A stretch of DNA of 18,246 nucleotides from DATKKM01 sp036741795 (lineage in GTDB: Bacteria; Chloroflexota; Dehalococcoidia; SM23-28-2; RBG-16-64-32). The DNA lies in NCBI GenBank assembly GCA_036741795.1, contig DAINRO010000052.1, positions 1 to 18,246 of the forward strand, read 5' to 3'. The translations under genes were made by a program, and so were the position numbers. The notes under the pieces are model-generated. The model saw nothing but the letters and a program-made list of their open reading frames with translations. It was not told where the DNA came from and did not search any database. Position 1 is the stretch's first letter; each line of letters opens with the position of its first letter. Below, one piece after another: positions 6,363 to 12,914 of this stretch.

Positions 6363-7004
6363 TTGTCTGACGCAGAAACGACACAGCCCGTAGCAGCACG
6401 CGCGATCGCCGTGGAAACTCCCGTCGCCAGACCCGTCGCGAAGCGGGATATCATCACGCGCCGGTTGTTCATCCTGGGCGGGTTCTTCAGCATGATAGGG
6501 CTGGCGGTCGTAGGCGTTGCCGGTACTTCGCTGGACTTGATCTGGCCCCGCAACATCAAAGGGTTCGGCGGGCCAATCAACGTCACGCCTGACAGGATTC
6601 CCGCCGAGGGCGGCGACCCGATCGTTATTCCGGAGGGGAAGTTTTTTGTCTTGAACCTGGCTCCAGGCGAGACCTCTACGGGCGTTGAGACACCCGGTGG
6701 CGTGCTGGCGCTCTGGCGAAAGTGCCCTCACCTGGGCTGTTCGGTTCCGTACAACCCATCGTTCAACTTCAACGGTATCCAGGGCTGGTTCCGTTGCCCG
6801 TGTCACAACTCGACGTACACCAAGGATGGAGGAGTGCTCCAGTTTGGGCCGGCACCTCGGTCAATGGACGTGTTCCCGCTGGAAGTGCAGGGGGACGGAA
6901 GCCTCGTCGTGCAGACCGGCCGACAATTCGAGAACTCGGGCAACTCCGACAACCCAACAAGGGCTGTTCCGCTGGAGCCCGGGAACACGACGCCGGACCT
7001 TTAG
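6363..7004 (+). CDS. Rieske 2Fe-2S protein of the bc complex
   Basis: The Rieske subunit takes the first electron from quinol at the Qo site and passes it to cytochrome c. The 213-residue protein has the two cluster boxes CPHLGC (121-126) and CPCHNS (145-150). Cys121, His123, Cys145 and His148 should bind the cluster, and Cys126-Cys147 the stabilising disulfide. The second box has HNS where HGS is usual. GPAPRSMDVF (162-171) is the conserved loop near the cluster. TRRLFILGG (32-40), followed by a hydrophobic helix to about 57, looks like an uncleaved twin-arginine signal anchor. The start is TTG at 6363; the in-frame ATG at 6336 meets a stop after three codons, so it cannot be used. A GAGAGG lies about 12 bases upstream. 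Confidence 0.95.
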   Translation: MSDAETTQPVAARAIAVETPVARPVAKRDIITRRLFILGGFFSMIGLAVVGVAGTSLDLIWPRNIKGFGGPINVTPDRIPAEGGDPIVIPEGKFFVLNLAPGETSTGVETPGGVLALWRKCPHLGCSVPYNPSFNFNGIQGWFRCPCHNSTYTKDGGVLQFGPAPRSMDVFPLEVQGDGSLVVQTGRQFENSGNSDNPTRAVPLEPGNTTPDL

Positions 7005-7024
7005 TGAAACGTGATGACCGCTAG

Positions 7025-8197
7025 ATGAACACCACCAAGCAAGTCAACGTGATGCTGGGGTTGCTTTTCGTGTCGCTTGTCGGCCTTACGCTTTACTTTA
7101 TCTGGGACATCGACCGGGCCGAGCAAGCGATCATCCGGCAGGAACAGACGAACGTGGAGCGCGGTGCCCACCTCTACTCGCTTAACTGCCGGTCCTGTCA
7201 CGGTTTGAAGGGCCAGGGAGTGATTGAGCGCGGCGGACTACCGGGTGCGCCTTTGAACGTGGAGGGAAACAGGCCACCGGAACTATCCGGTGGCGCCCTG
7301 GAAGCCCAGGTGAGCCGGTTCCACGACACGATCACGTGCGGCCGTGTGGGAACGGTGATGCCCCCGTGGTCCATTGACCAGGGTGGCGCCCTCAATTTCT
7401 TCCAGATCGAGCAGTTGGTGACGCTGATTACGAGCGAGTTCGCCGAAGAAGGCTGGACACACGCGTTGGAAGAGGCGAATCACGCTGACGCCTTCGCGCT
7501 CGCCCGGCACCTGTCAGCGCCACTCGATGCCGAGGAAACGACGATCCAACTCAACGAGTCGGTCGGAATCAATCCGAGCACTCCCGGTGGCGACGTCCTC
7601 GTGAGGATCGGCGGCCACACTCTTGAAGAGCCCTACGAGGTCATGCGGGTAGTCAGCGTGAACGTCGATGAGCGCACAATCGAAGTAGAGCGCGGCGCTG
7701 ACATCGCGGGGACTGAGGCGATCGAGCACGAGGAAGGCGCGGAGATGTTCCAGGGCCCGCTAGCGCCGGGCACAACCATCACAGGAGATCCGAACGCGCA
7801 GGGCTTCCCGCCGTGCGGGCAGTTGCCGGCCGCGGTGGAAGACGGAGGTGATGGCGGGGATGGCGGCGGCGAGGCGGTCTCGCTGAACGCGGTCGCAACG
7901 ATCATCATGGGCGACAACTTCTTCGAACTGGAAGGGCAGGAGAACCCAACGTTTACGCTCACAGCCGGGAATACAGCAGGAGTGACGATCCAGAACGATG
8001 GGGGCGCCGTTCACAACATGAGGACCACCGGCCCCGACGGCAACTTCGATACGAGCGATGACGCCGTCTCCAATCCGTTCCAGGTGGACGCTGAAGCGAG
8101 CGGCCAGATCGAGGTGAGTTTCCCGGCCGCAGGCAGCTACGGCTACCGGTGCGACTTCCATCCGACGGATATGGCCGGAGAAATCACCGTCCAGTAA
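7025..8197 (+). CDS. Membrane-anchored cytochrome c fused to a C-terminal cupredoxin
   Basis: This 390-residue fusion probably accepts electrons from the Rieske centre. An N-terminal helix (about 8-27) anchors it. A class I cytochrome c domain follows with CRSCH (55-59) and a likely axial Met112 (VMPPWS). Residues 168-245 form a different, beta-rich region ending in IEVERGAD...GTEAIEHEEGA, whose role I do not recognise. A Gly/Asp linker (272-283) leads to a plastocyanin-like domain. Its type-1 copper ligands His330, Cys376, His379 and Met383 are all present. Cys105 and Cys264 are unpaired extras. The gene lies 20 bases after the Rieske gene in the same operon. The copper domain resembles the protein at 8250, implying duplication. 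The fusion is read from one uninterrupted frame. Confidence 0.92.
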   Translation: MNTTKQVNVMLGLLFVSLVGLTLYFIWDIDRAEQAIIRQEQTNVERGAHLYSLNCRSCHGLKGQGVIERGGLPGAPLNVEGNRPPELSGGALEAQVSRFHDTITCGRVGTVMPPWSIDQGGALNFFQIEQLVTLITSEFAEEGWTHALEEANHADAFALARHLSAPLDAEETTIQLNESVGINPSTPGGDVLVRIGGHTLEEPYEVMRVVSVNVDERTIEVERGADIAGTEAIEHEEGAEMFQGPLAPGTTITGDPNAQGFPPCGQLPAAVEDGGDGGDGGGEAVSLNAVATIIMGDNFFELEGQENPTFTLTAGNTAGVTIQNDGGAVHNMRTTGPDGNFDTSDDAVSNPFQVDAEASGQIEVSFPAAGSYGYRCDFHPTDMAGEITVQ

Positions 8198-8216
8198 ACC
8201 AACGCCGCCGTTGGTT
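8197..8216 (+). terminator. Hairpin after the cytochrome c-cupredoxin gene
   Basis: AACCAACG-ccgc-CGTTGGTT is a perfect 8-bp stem that begins on the last base of the stop codon. No U-run follows, so it is more likely a partial attenuator or an mRNA 3'-end stabiliser than a strong terminator. It could lower expression of the cupredoxin gene downstream. Confidence 0.4.
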
Positions 8217-8249
8217 CGTTATTAGTAGCGCAACGTCCAGAGCCTCACC

Positions 8250-8729
8250 ATGAAGAGATTCTTGTATCCGCCCGCTATCCTGCTCGCGCTGTCACTTTCG
8301 GCAATCGTGGGCTGTGGCGATGATGAAGATCCGAACGCCACGCCGCCTGCAACCAGCCCGCCCGCGTCTCTGACCGGTCCCCAGCCACAGCCGACGCCCG
8401 CGCAGCCTCTCGACGCAAGCGTCGTCGAACCATCGGACGGCGTGATCGAACTGAGCATTTCGGGAACTGCCTTCGTCGGCAATAACATCGCCGTTCCCGT
8501 GGGAGAGCCTGTCACCATCCGCGTGACGAACGAGGACACACCAACGCACAGCCTGCGAATCGCTGGCGTGGACGGGCGATACGACACCGAGGACGACGCT
8601 GTTACGGAGCCGCCGAGCATCGGTCCCCAGGGTGTTGGCGAAGTGACGTTCGCCCCGAGTCTGCCCGGGTCGTACACTTTCCGATGCGATTTTCACAACA
8701 CGATGGGCGGACAGATCACGGTGGAGTAA
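8250..8729 (+). CDS. Lipoprotein cupredoxin (plastocyanin-like)
   Basis: This 159-residue blue-copper protein probably carries electrons outside the membrane. The signal peptide ends in a lipobox, IVGC, with Cys22 as the lipidated residue. A Pro/Thr/Ser/Gln-rich tether (about 29-55) follows. The cupredoxin domain has His100, Cys146, His149 and Met152 as type-1 copper ligands. Its GVDGRYDTEDDAV loop (106-118) and C-terminal SYTFRCDFH...MGGQITVE closely match the cupredoxin domain of the upstream fusion, so the two are paralogues. It is the last gene of the bc cluster, 52 bases after it and behind a hairpin. A role as electron shuttle from the bc complex to an oxidase is inferred from position and family. 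No clear ribosome site precedes the ATG. Confidence 0.9.
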   Translation: MKRFLYPPAILLALSLSAIVGCGDDEDPNATPPATSPPASLTGPQPQPTPAQPLDASVVEPSDGVIELSISGTAFVGNNIAVPVGEPVTIRVTNEDTPTHSLRIAGVDGRYDTEDDAVTEPPSIGPQGVGEVTFAPSLPGSYTFRCDFHNTMGGQITVE

Positions 8730-8742
8730 ATGGCTCTCGAAG

Positions 8743-8772
8743 TTGACCCTGTTTATGTTGGTCGGGTATATT
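8743..8772 (+). promoter_or_regulatory. Promoter of the desulforedoxin pair
   Basis: TTGACC (8743-8748) and TATATT (8767-8772) are 18 bases apart. Together with the terminator at 9148 this delimits a short two-gene transcript with a leader of about 50 bases. Confidence 0.6.
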
Positions 8773-8808
8773 CCGCGCTGGACACTGAATAGGAGTCCGT
8801 ATCTAACC

Positions 8809-8820
8809 AGGAGGACGAGG
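8809..8820 (+). promoter_or_regulatory. Ribosome binding region of the first desulforedoxin gene
   Basis: AGGAGG (8809-8814) and a second GAGG (8817-8820) lie 12 and 6 bases before GTG 8827. They support a GTG start for this very short gene. Confidence 0.6.
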
Positions 8821-8826
8821 TAGAAC

Positions 8827-8946
8827 GTGGCGAACCAGGTAGGAAAGCGTTACCAGTGCACGACGTGTGGCACTGAGATGATCGTGACCAAGGGCGGCGA
8901 CGGCGCGCTCGGATGTTGTGGCCAGCCCATGGAACAGAAGCAGTAG
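8827..8946 (+). CDS. Desulforedoxin-like small iron protein (first copy)
   Basis: The frame encodes only 39 residues. Cys11, Cys14, Cys30 and Cys31 have the CxxC-x15-CC spacing of desulforedoxin, the 36-residue Desulfovibrio gigas protein that binds one Fe(Cys)4 centre per chain as a dimer. The same fold forms the N-terminal domain of desulfoferrodoxin (superoxide reductase), but no superoxide-reducing domain is present here. The likely role is small-scale electron transfer in the cytoplasm, perhaps in oxidative defence; the partner is unknown. GTG is the start, supported by AGGAGG. It is followed after 14 bases by a paralogue and has its own promoter. The gene is easily missed by automatic calling because of its size. 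Confidence 0.85.
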   Translation: MANQVGKRYQCTTCGTEMIVTKGGDGALGCCGQPMEQKQ

Positions 8947-8960
8947 GGGGACCAGAGAAC

Positions 8961-9104
8961 ATGGGAAACCAACTCGGCAAGCGATTCCAGTGCGAGACGT
9001 GCTCCTCGGAAGTCCTGTGCATCAAGGGCGGCGACGGTGAGGTGGAGTGCTGCGGCAAGGCGATGGAGCTGATGGTGCCGAAGGTGCTGCCCTCGGCTGA
9101 CTGA
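8961..9104 (+). CDS. Desulforedoxin-like small iron protein (second copy)
   Basis: This 47-residue paralogue shares the MxNQxGKR start, the KGGDG turn and the iron ligands Cys11, Cys14, Cys30 and Cys31. It has an extra Cys20 and an eight-residue C-terminal tail (PKVLPSAD) that the first copy lacks. ATG 8961 is the likely start. The frame is open back to 8913, but that would give an unrelated N-terminus overlapping copy one. Co-transcription with copy one is clear from the 14-base gap, the shared promoter and the terminator downstream. Desulforedoxins dimerise, so the two products could form a heterodimer; that is inference. Confidence 0.85.
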   Translation: MGNQLGKRFQCETCSSEVLCIKGGDGEVECCGKAMELMVPKVLPSAD

Positions 9105-9119
9105 TCACAGGGGATCGAG

Positions 9120-9147
9120 AACGGATAAACGAATAACGGACGCGAAT
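9120..9147. repeat. Degenerate heptamer-like tract
   Basis: AACG recurs at 9120, 9128 and 9135, spaced 8 and 7 bases, in an A-rich stretch just before the terminator. It resembles the clearer heptamer tracts near purH but is imperfect, so membership of that family is tentative. Confidence 0.35.
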
Positions 9148-9178
9148 GAGGCCCGCTTACGCGGGCCTTCAATTCTTG
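9148..9178 (+). terminator. Rho-independent terminator of the desulforedoxin unit
   Basis: AGGCCCGC-ttac-GCGGGCCT is a perfect 8-bp GC-rich stem with a four-base loop. It is followed by TCAATTCTT, a moderately T-rich tail. It ends the two-gene transcript and separates it from the HAD gene. Confidence 0.75.
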
Positions 9179-9181
9179 GGG

Positions 9182-9209
9182 TTGACTCGGTCCACACGTA
9201 GCGTACAAC
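9182..9209 (+). promoter_or_regulatory. Promoter of the HAD gene, predicting a leaderless mRNA
   Basis: TTGACT (9182-9187), 16 bases, then TACAAC (9204-9209). Only 9 bases separate the -10 box from ATG 9219, and no Shine-Dalgarno site is present. Transcription would therefore start at or within a few bases of the start codon. Confidence 0.45.
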
Positions 9210-9218
9210 CTTTGTCGC

Positions 9219-10019
9219 ATGTCCGAGTACAAGGTGGTGGCGCTCGACCTTGATGGCACGCTTCTGAACTCCGCAATGCGGATGTCCGAGGGCAACGCGG
9301 AGGCACTCGGAGAGGCGATTGGCAAGGGTACACAGATCGTGCTGGCGACGACGCGCTGGTACCAGCTGGCGAAGCGGACGGCTGATCGACTAGGGATATC
9401 GACGCCGATCATCTCGTCCAACGGGGCGCGGGTGACGCGGCCGGAGAGCGGAGAAGAAGTTCTGCACCTGACCGTGGACGAGGAGGTGGCCCGCGAGGTG
9501 GTGACTCTGGCGGACGACAACGGGTGGGAGATGTTTACGACGATCGGGGAGTCGACGTACATGCAGATGCGGCCGGGGATCGTCGAAGAGAAGCTGCCGG
9601 CGGGTCTAAGGATCGCGGACCGAACGTCGGTCCACCTTGGAGAAGGGGCGCCGACATGCGTGCTGGTGTACGGGAACGAGGGGATCGCGGAGATCCAGAA
9701 GCTTCACGACGCCCGGTTCGCTGGTCGGGCCCGATTTTCGTTCAACAGGCCGCCAACCTCGAATCATTACGTGGTAATTACCCACCCGGACGCGGACAAG
9801 GCGAGTGCGCTAGAGATGGTTTGCGGCGAGCTGGGCGTGGCGCGCGAGGGTGTTATTGCGATGGGCGACTCGGAGTCGGACCTGGGGATGCTTTCGTGGG
9901 CGGGGCTGGGAATCGCGATGAAGAACTCGCCGGACGAGGTACGGAAGGCAGCGCTGCACGTGGCGCCGAGCAACGATGAGGACGGCGTTGCCTGGGCCGT
10001 GAAGAGATTCCTTCTTTAG
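9219..10019 (+). CDS. HAD-superfamily Cof-type phosphatase
   Basis: This 266-residue hydrolase belongs to the Cof (class IIB) HAD group, which dephosphorylates sugar phosphates, flavin or pyridoxal phosphates and similar small molecules in the cytoplasm. Asp10 (nucleophile) and Asp12 lie in ALDLDGTLL. Motif II is ATTR (43-46), with Thr or Ser as phosphate binder. Lys194 follows in HPDADKASAL. The magnesium motif is GDSESD (216-221), where many members have GDNxND. The cap domain lies between about 85 and 185. The gene sits alone between a terminator and the converging larC, apparently with its own leaderless promoter. The substrate cannot be told from sequence. Confidence 0.9.
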   Translation: MSEYKVVALDLDGTLLNSAMRMSEGNAEALGEAIGKGTQIVLATTRWYQLAKRTADRLGISTPIISSNGARVTRPESGEEVLHLTVDEEVAREVVTLADDNGWEMFTTIGESTYMQMRPGIVEEKLPAGLRIADRTSVHLGEGAPTCVLVYGNEGIAEIQKLHDARFAGRARFSFNRPPTSNHYVVITHPDADKASALEMVCGELGVAREGVIAMGDSESDLGMLSWAGLGIAMKNSPDEVRKAALHVAPSNDEDGVAWAVKRFLL

Positions 10020-10078
10020 GTTCCCCACATTTCGCTGACCTCGTCGGATTGACCCGAGGGGCGCGCCTATCGAGAATT

Positions 10079-10106
10079 CCGTTATCGGATATTTGATATC
10101 CTGATT
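10079..10106. repeat. Degenerate heptamer-like tract in a convergent intergenic region
   Basis: The units CCGTTAT, CGGATAT, TTGATAT and CCTGATT place TAT exactly 7 bases apart at 10083, 10090 and 10097. The period matches the purH-associated tracts. It lies in the 199-base gap (10020-10218) between the ends of the HAD gene and larC. Apart from this and the hairpin at 10137 I see no gene in that gap. Confidence 0.4.
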
Positions 10107-10136
10107 GCGCCAATTTCTCACATCCCTCCCTTGCCT

Positions 10137-10170
10137 GCCGGCGAACCGGATCCCGTCACCGGTCGCCGGC
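10137..10170. terminator. Strong hairpin between convergent genes, possible bidirectional terminator
   Basis: GCCGGCGAACCGG pairs with CCGGTCGCCGGC around a 9-base loop, giving a 12-bp GC-rich stem with one bulged A. It lies between the 3' ends of the HAD gene and larC. It lacks a T-run, so the terminator role rests on position and stem strength. Confidence 0.45.
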
Positions 10171-10218
10171 GCGCCCATCTCCGTCGACTGTTAGCTGATC
10201 AGCCGAAGGCCGGCGCCA

Positions 10219-11245
10219 CTAAATGTGCAGGCTCTTCGCCTCTTGTTCGACGATCCGGTAGACCTCGGCGATCGGCAGACCCGTGGCGGCTGCCAGGCTC
10301 TTGCAGGATTCGTATTCCGGGGAGATCTGGGGCGGTTCGCCGGGGAGTCGCTTGATCTTGATGGCGGCCCAGCCGACTGAGGACTCGAACTCGAGGGTCT
10401 CGCGTTCGGCCTCCCAGCGGTGGACAGGGCGGACGCGCAAGCCGAGAGTGGTTGTCTCACGGAGGAGAAGGCGCGCGATGGTCTCTTCGTCGGGCTCGGC
10501 GCAGATGACCGAGAGCATGGTTGCCGGGCGATTCTTTTTCATCTGTACAGGGGTGAACCAAGCATCGGCGGCGCCGGAGGCCATCAGCTTCTCGTGGACG
10601 TAGGACAGCATCTCCGGCGTCATGTCGTCGATATTGGTTTCGATCAGCAGCATCGGCCGNNNNNNNNNNNNNNNNNNNNNNNNNNNNNNNNNNNNNNNNN
10701 NNNNNNNNNNNNNNNNNNNNNNNNNNNNNNNNNNNNNNNNNNNNNNNNNNNNNNNNNNNCGTGCCATGGGGGCCCTGGACTTCGCCGGATCCGGTGGGCA
10801 GGGCGGAACAGTAAAGCCCGCGAACGCCAAGGAGCCGGAGCCCTGAAACCGCGCCGACGACATCAATAATCGCGTCAACCGCACCGACATCGTGCAGGTG
10901 GATCTCGTCCGGCGTGGTGCCGTGAACTTTGGCCTCGGCCTCGGCGAGACGGCGGAAGACGGCGGCGGCGGCGTCCTTGTCGGGGGACGGGAGCGACGAC
11001 TCAGCGACGATGCCGAGGATATCGAGGAGAGTGCGGGTTGGCTGCTCATCGGTGACCTCTACGATGGCGTGCGTGGCGGCGATTCCCGCCCGGACGACCT
11101 TATCGGCAGTTAGTGAGTAACCCGATAAAGGGAGGGCAGAGATGGCCTCGCGGAGGTCATCCAACTGAAGTCCAGCGTCCAGCATCGCGCCGAGGAACAT
11201 GTCGCCGCTGACGCCTGAAAAGCAGTCCAGGTAGCCGACGCGCAT
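10219..11245 (-). CDS. larC: Nickel-pincer cofactor biosynthesis protein LarC (interrupted by assembly gap)
   Basis: LarC inserts nickel into the pincer cofactor (NPN) of lactate racemase LarA and relatives, in a CTP-dependent reaction. The N-terminal 162 codons before the gap contain YLDCFSGVSGDM and IHLHDVGAVDAIIDVVG, both hallmarks. After the gap 146 residues remain, starting at LIETNIDDMTPEML. Both flanks meet the N run at a codon boundary, so the apparent frame change comes only from the 100-base placeholder. LarC proteins usually have about 400 residues, so roughly 80-110 are missing. In Lactobacillus plantarum larC is read through a programmed frameshift; that cannot be judged here. 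The start lies 3 bases after the larB stop, without a clear Shine-Dalgarno site. The identity is firm. Confidence 0.9.
10660..10759. other. Assembly gap of 100 N
   Basis: Exactly 100 N, the usual placeholder for a scaffold gap of unknown length. It falls in the middle of larC. From the LarC segments missing, the real gap is likely about 250-330 bases. Confidence 0.95.
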
Positions 11246-11248
11246 CGG

Positions 11249-12013
11249 CTATTCGGCGACCCCGGCCCAGGACTGGCGGTTGATCATGGCGGCGAGGTAA
11301 CCAGCTCCGAAGCCGTTGTCGATGTTGACGACGCCGACGCCGGCGGCACAAGCGTTGAGCATCGCGAGCAATGGAGCGAGCCCCTGGAAGGAGGCGCCGT
11401 ATCCGATGCTGGTCGGGACGGCGACAACGGGGGCGCTGACAAGACCTGCAACGACGCTGGGGAGCGCGCCCTCCATTCCGGCGACTACGACTATGGCGTT
11501 GGCGGCCTGGAGGCGGTCCGTCTTGTCGAGAAGACGGTGGATTCCAGCGACGCCGACGTCGTGCATCACATCGACTGCTGAGCCCATAAGTTCAGCGGTA
11601 ACGCGAGCCTCATCGGCGACCGGCAGGTCCGCCGTTCCAGCGCAGCAGACAACGACGCCAGGATGTTTTGGCGCGGGAGTGCGCTCCAGCGTGATGGCGC
11701 GGGCCGAGGCGTGGTAGGTGGCGTCGGGAAGACGCTGGCGGACCAGGGAGTAAGCCTCGGGGTCGGCGCGGGTGATGAGGACGGTGTCAGTGTGCCCGGC
11801 GAGCCTCTGGGCGATGGAGGCGATCTGCTCGGGTGTCTTCCCCTCGCCGAAGATGACCTCCGGGAAGCCGGTACGGAGGGCGCGGTGATGGTCTATCTCG
11901 GCGAAACCAAGATCCTCGTACGGGAGCTGACGCAGGCGGGCGAGGGCTTCGTCGATGGACAACGCTCCGGACTCGACGGATTGGAGCATTTCGCGGAGGC
12001 GGGATTCGTCCAT
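11249..12013 (-). CDS. larB: Nickel-pincer cofactor biosynthesis protein LarB
   Basis: LarB carboxylates nicotinic acid adenine dinucleotide and hydrolyses the product, the first step to the nickel-pincer cofactor. The 254-residue protein has the family segment FPEVIFGEGKT (50-60). A PurE-like (AIR carboxylase) domain follows with CCAGTADLPVADEA (123-136), HDVGVAGIHR (151-160), AGMEGALPSVVAGL (178-191) and NIDNGFGAG (230-238). It is full length. The gene lies 39 bases after uppP and 3 before larC on the same strand. A TACAAT at 12034-12029 on the minus strand, 15 bases before the ATG, may be an internal -10 box. LarE (sulfur transfer) and LarA are not in the window and must be elsewhere if the cofactor is made. 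Confidence 0.93.
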   Translation of the reverse strand: MDESRLREMLQSVESGALSIDEALARLRQLPYEDLGFAEIDHHRALRTGFPEVIFGEGKTPEQIASIAQRLAGHTDTVLITRADPEAYSLVRQRLPDATYHASARAITLERTPAPKHPGVVVCCAGTADLPVADEARVTAELMGSAVDVMHDVGVAGIHRLLDKTDRLQAANAIVVVAGMEGALPSVVAGLVSAPVVAVPTSIGYGASFQGLAPLLAMLNACAAGVGVVNIDNGFGAGYLAAMINRQSWAGVAE

Positions 12014-12052
12014 GGGTGGAGCCGTTCGATTGTAGCACCGGGTCCCGATTGA

Positions 12053-12907
12053 CTAGAGCGTGAAGTAGAGGAGGAAGAAGGTGCCAGCGGCGATCCGATA
12101 GATGATGAACGGGAGGAAGGAGTGGGTCTGGATAATTTTCATCAGGATGGCAATGCTGAGCCAGCCGATGACAGCGGACGTGACGAAGCCAGCGATGATG
12201 ATGTCGAGGTTGTCGTCGAGGACACCGTCGCTGATCGCCTCGCCGAGAGTGAGCAGGGCGGCCCCGCCGATGGCCGGGGTGGAGAGAAGGAAGGAGAAGC
12301 GGGCGGCAGATGTTCGGTCCAGACCGCGGACGAGCGCCGCTGAGATCGTAATTCCGGATCGGGAGATGCCCGGGATAAGAGCGATGGCTTGCGCACTGCC
12401 GATGGCGAGCGCGTCGGACGTCTTAGCCTCGTGCATCGAGCGCGTGCCGCGCCCGATCCGTTCGGCGGCCAGCAGGACGAACGCGAACACGATAAGCATG
12501 ATGGAGGCGACGATGGGCGACCGGACCTCGTCCTCGATCCAGTCCTGGAGGAGGAACCCGGCGATGGCGATGGGAATCGAGCCAGCGATCACGAGACCGA
12601 GGACGTGCGCATCGGCGGCCCGACCAATTCTGTTATCGGCCGTTGCGGGATCATCGCTCCGAACCCCTCGGTGGCCTGCCATCCAGGCGAGCCCGCTTCG
12701 GGCCATGTTGAGCCAGTCGCGCGCGAAGTAGATGAGAACAGCGGCGGTCGTGCCGAGGTGGAGGGCGACGTCGAAGGTAAGCTCGTCGGTGAACTCCCAG
12801 CCGAAGAGTTCGCGGGCAATGATGAGGTGGCCGGAAGAAGAGATGGGGAGAAACTCGGTCAATCCCTGGATGATGCCGAGGACGATAGCCCGGAGAATGT
12901 CTTCCAT
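12053..12907 (-). CDS. uppP: Undecaprenyl-diphosphate phosphatase
   Basis: UppP (BacA) removes a phosphate from undecaprenyl diphosphate on the outer face of the membrane. This recycles the lipid carrier for peptidoglycan and other surface glycans and gives bacitracin tolerance. The 284-residue protein is entirely helical-membrane in character. It shows QGLTEFLPISSSGH (14-27), with Glu18 and His27 as expected active-site residues, and PGISRSGIT (179-187). The soluble stretch at 79-98 is somewhat longer than in Escherichia coli. The start ATG lies 15 bases after a possible -10 box. It heads the unit uppP-larB-larC. The exporter and glycosyltransferases to the right use polyprenyl carriers in many bacteria, so the neighbourhood makes sense. 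Confidence 0.96.
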   Translation of the reverse strand: MEDILRAIVLGIIQGLTEFLPISSSGHLIIARELFGWEFTDELTFDVALHLGTTAAVLIYFARDWLNMARSGLAWMAGHRGVRSDDPATADNRIGRAADAHVLGLVIAGSIPIAIAGFLLQDWIEDEVRSPIVASIMLIVFAFVLLAAERIGRGTRSMHEAKTSDALAIGSAQAIALIPGISRSGITISAALVRGLDRTSAARFSFLLSTPAIGGAALLTLGEAISDGVLDDNLDIIIAGFVTSAVIGWLSIAILMKIIQTHSFLPFIIYRIAAGTFFLLYFTL

Positions 12908-12914
12908 TTACGGC

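Noticed and set aside
8827..9104. Rubredoxin or full superoxide reductase
   Set aside because: The cysteine pattern is CxxC-x15-CC, not the two CxxCG knuckles of rubredoxin, and no histidine-rich superoxide reductase domain follows.
8753..9562. Long minus-strand frame of 269 codons
   Set aside because: It lies antisense to both desulforedoxin genes, the terminator and the start of the HAD gene, all of which have clear motifs. Its translation is Ser/Pro/Arg-rich with no domain signal.
10457..11049. Programmed frameshift or pseudogene in larC
   Set aside because: The change of frame coincides with the 100-N placeholder, and both flanks end on codon boundaries, so it is not evidence of a biological frameshift.
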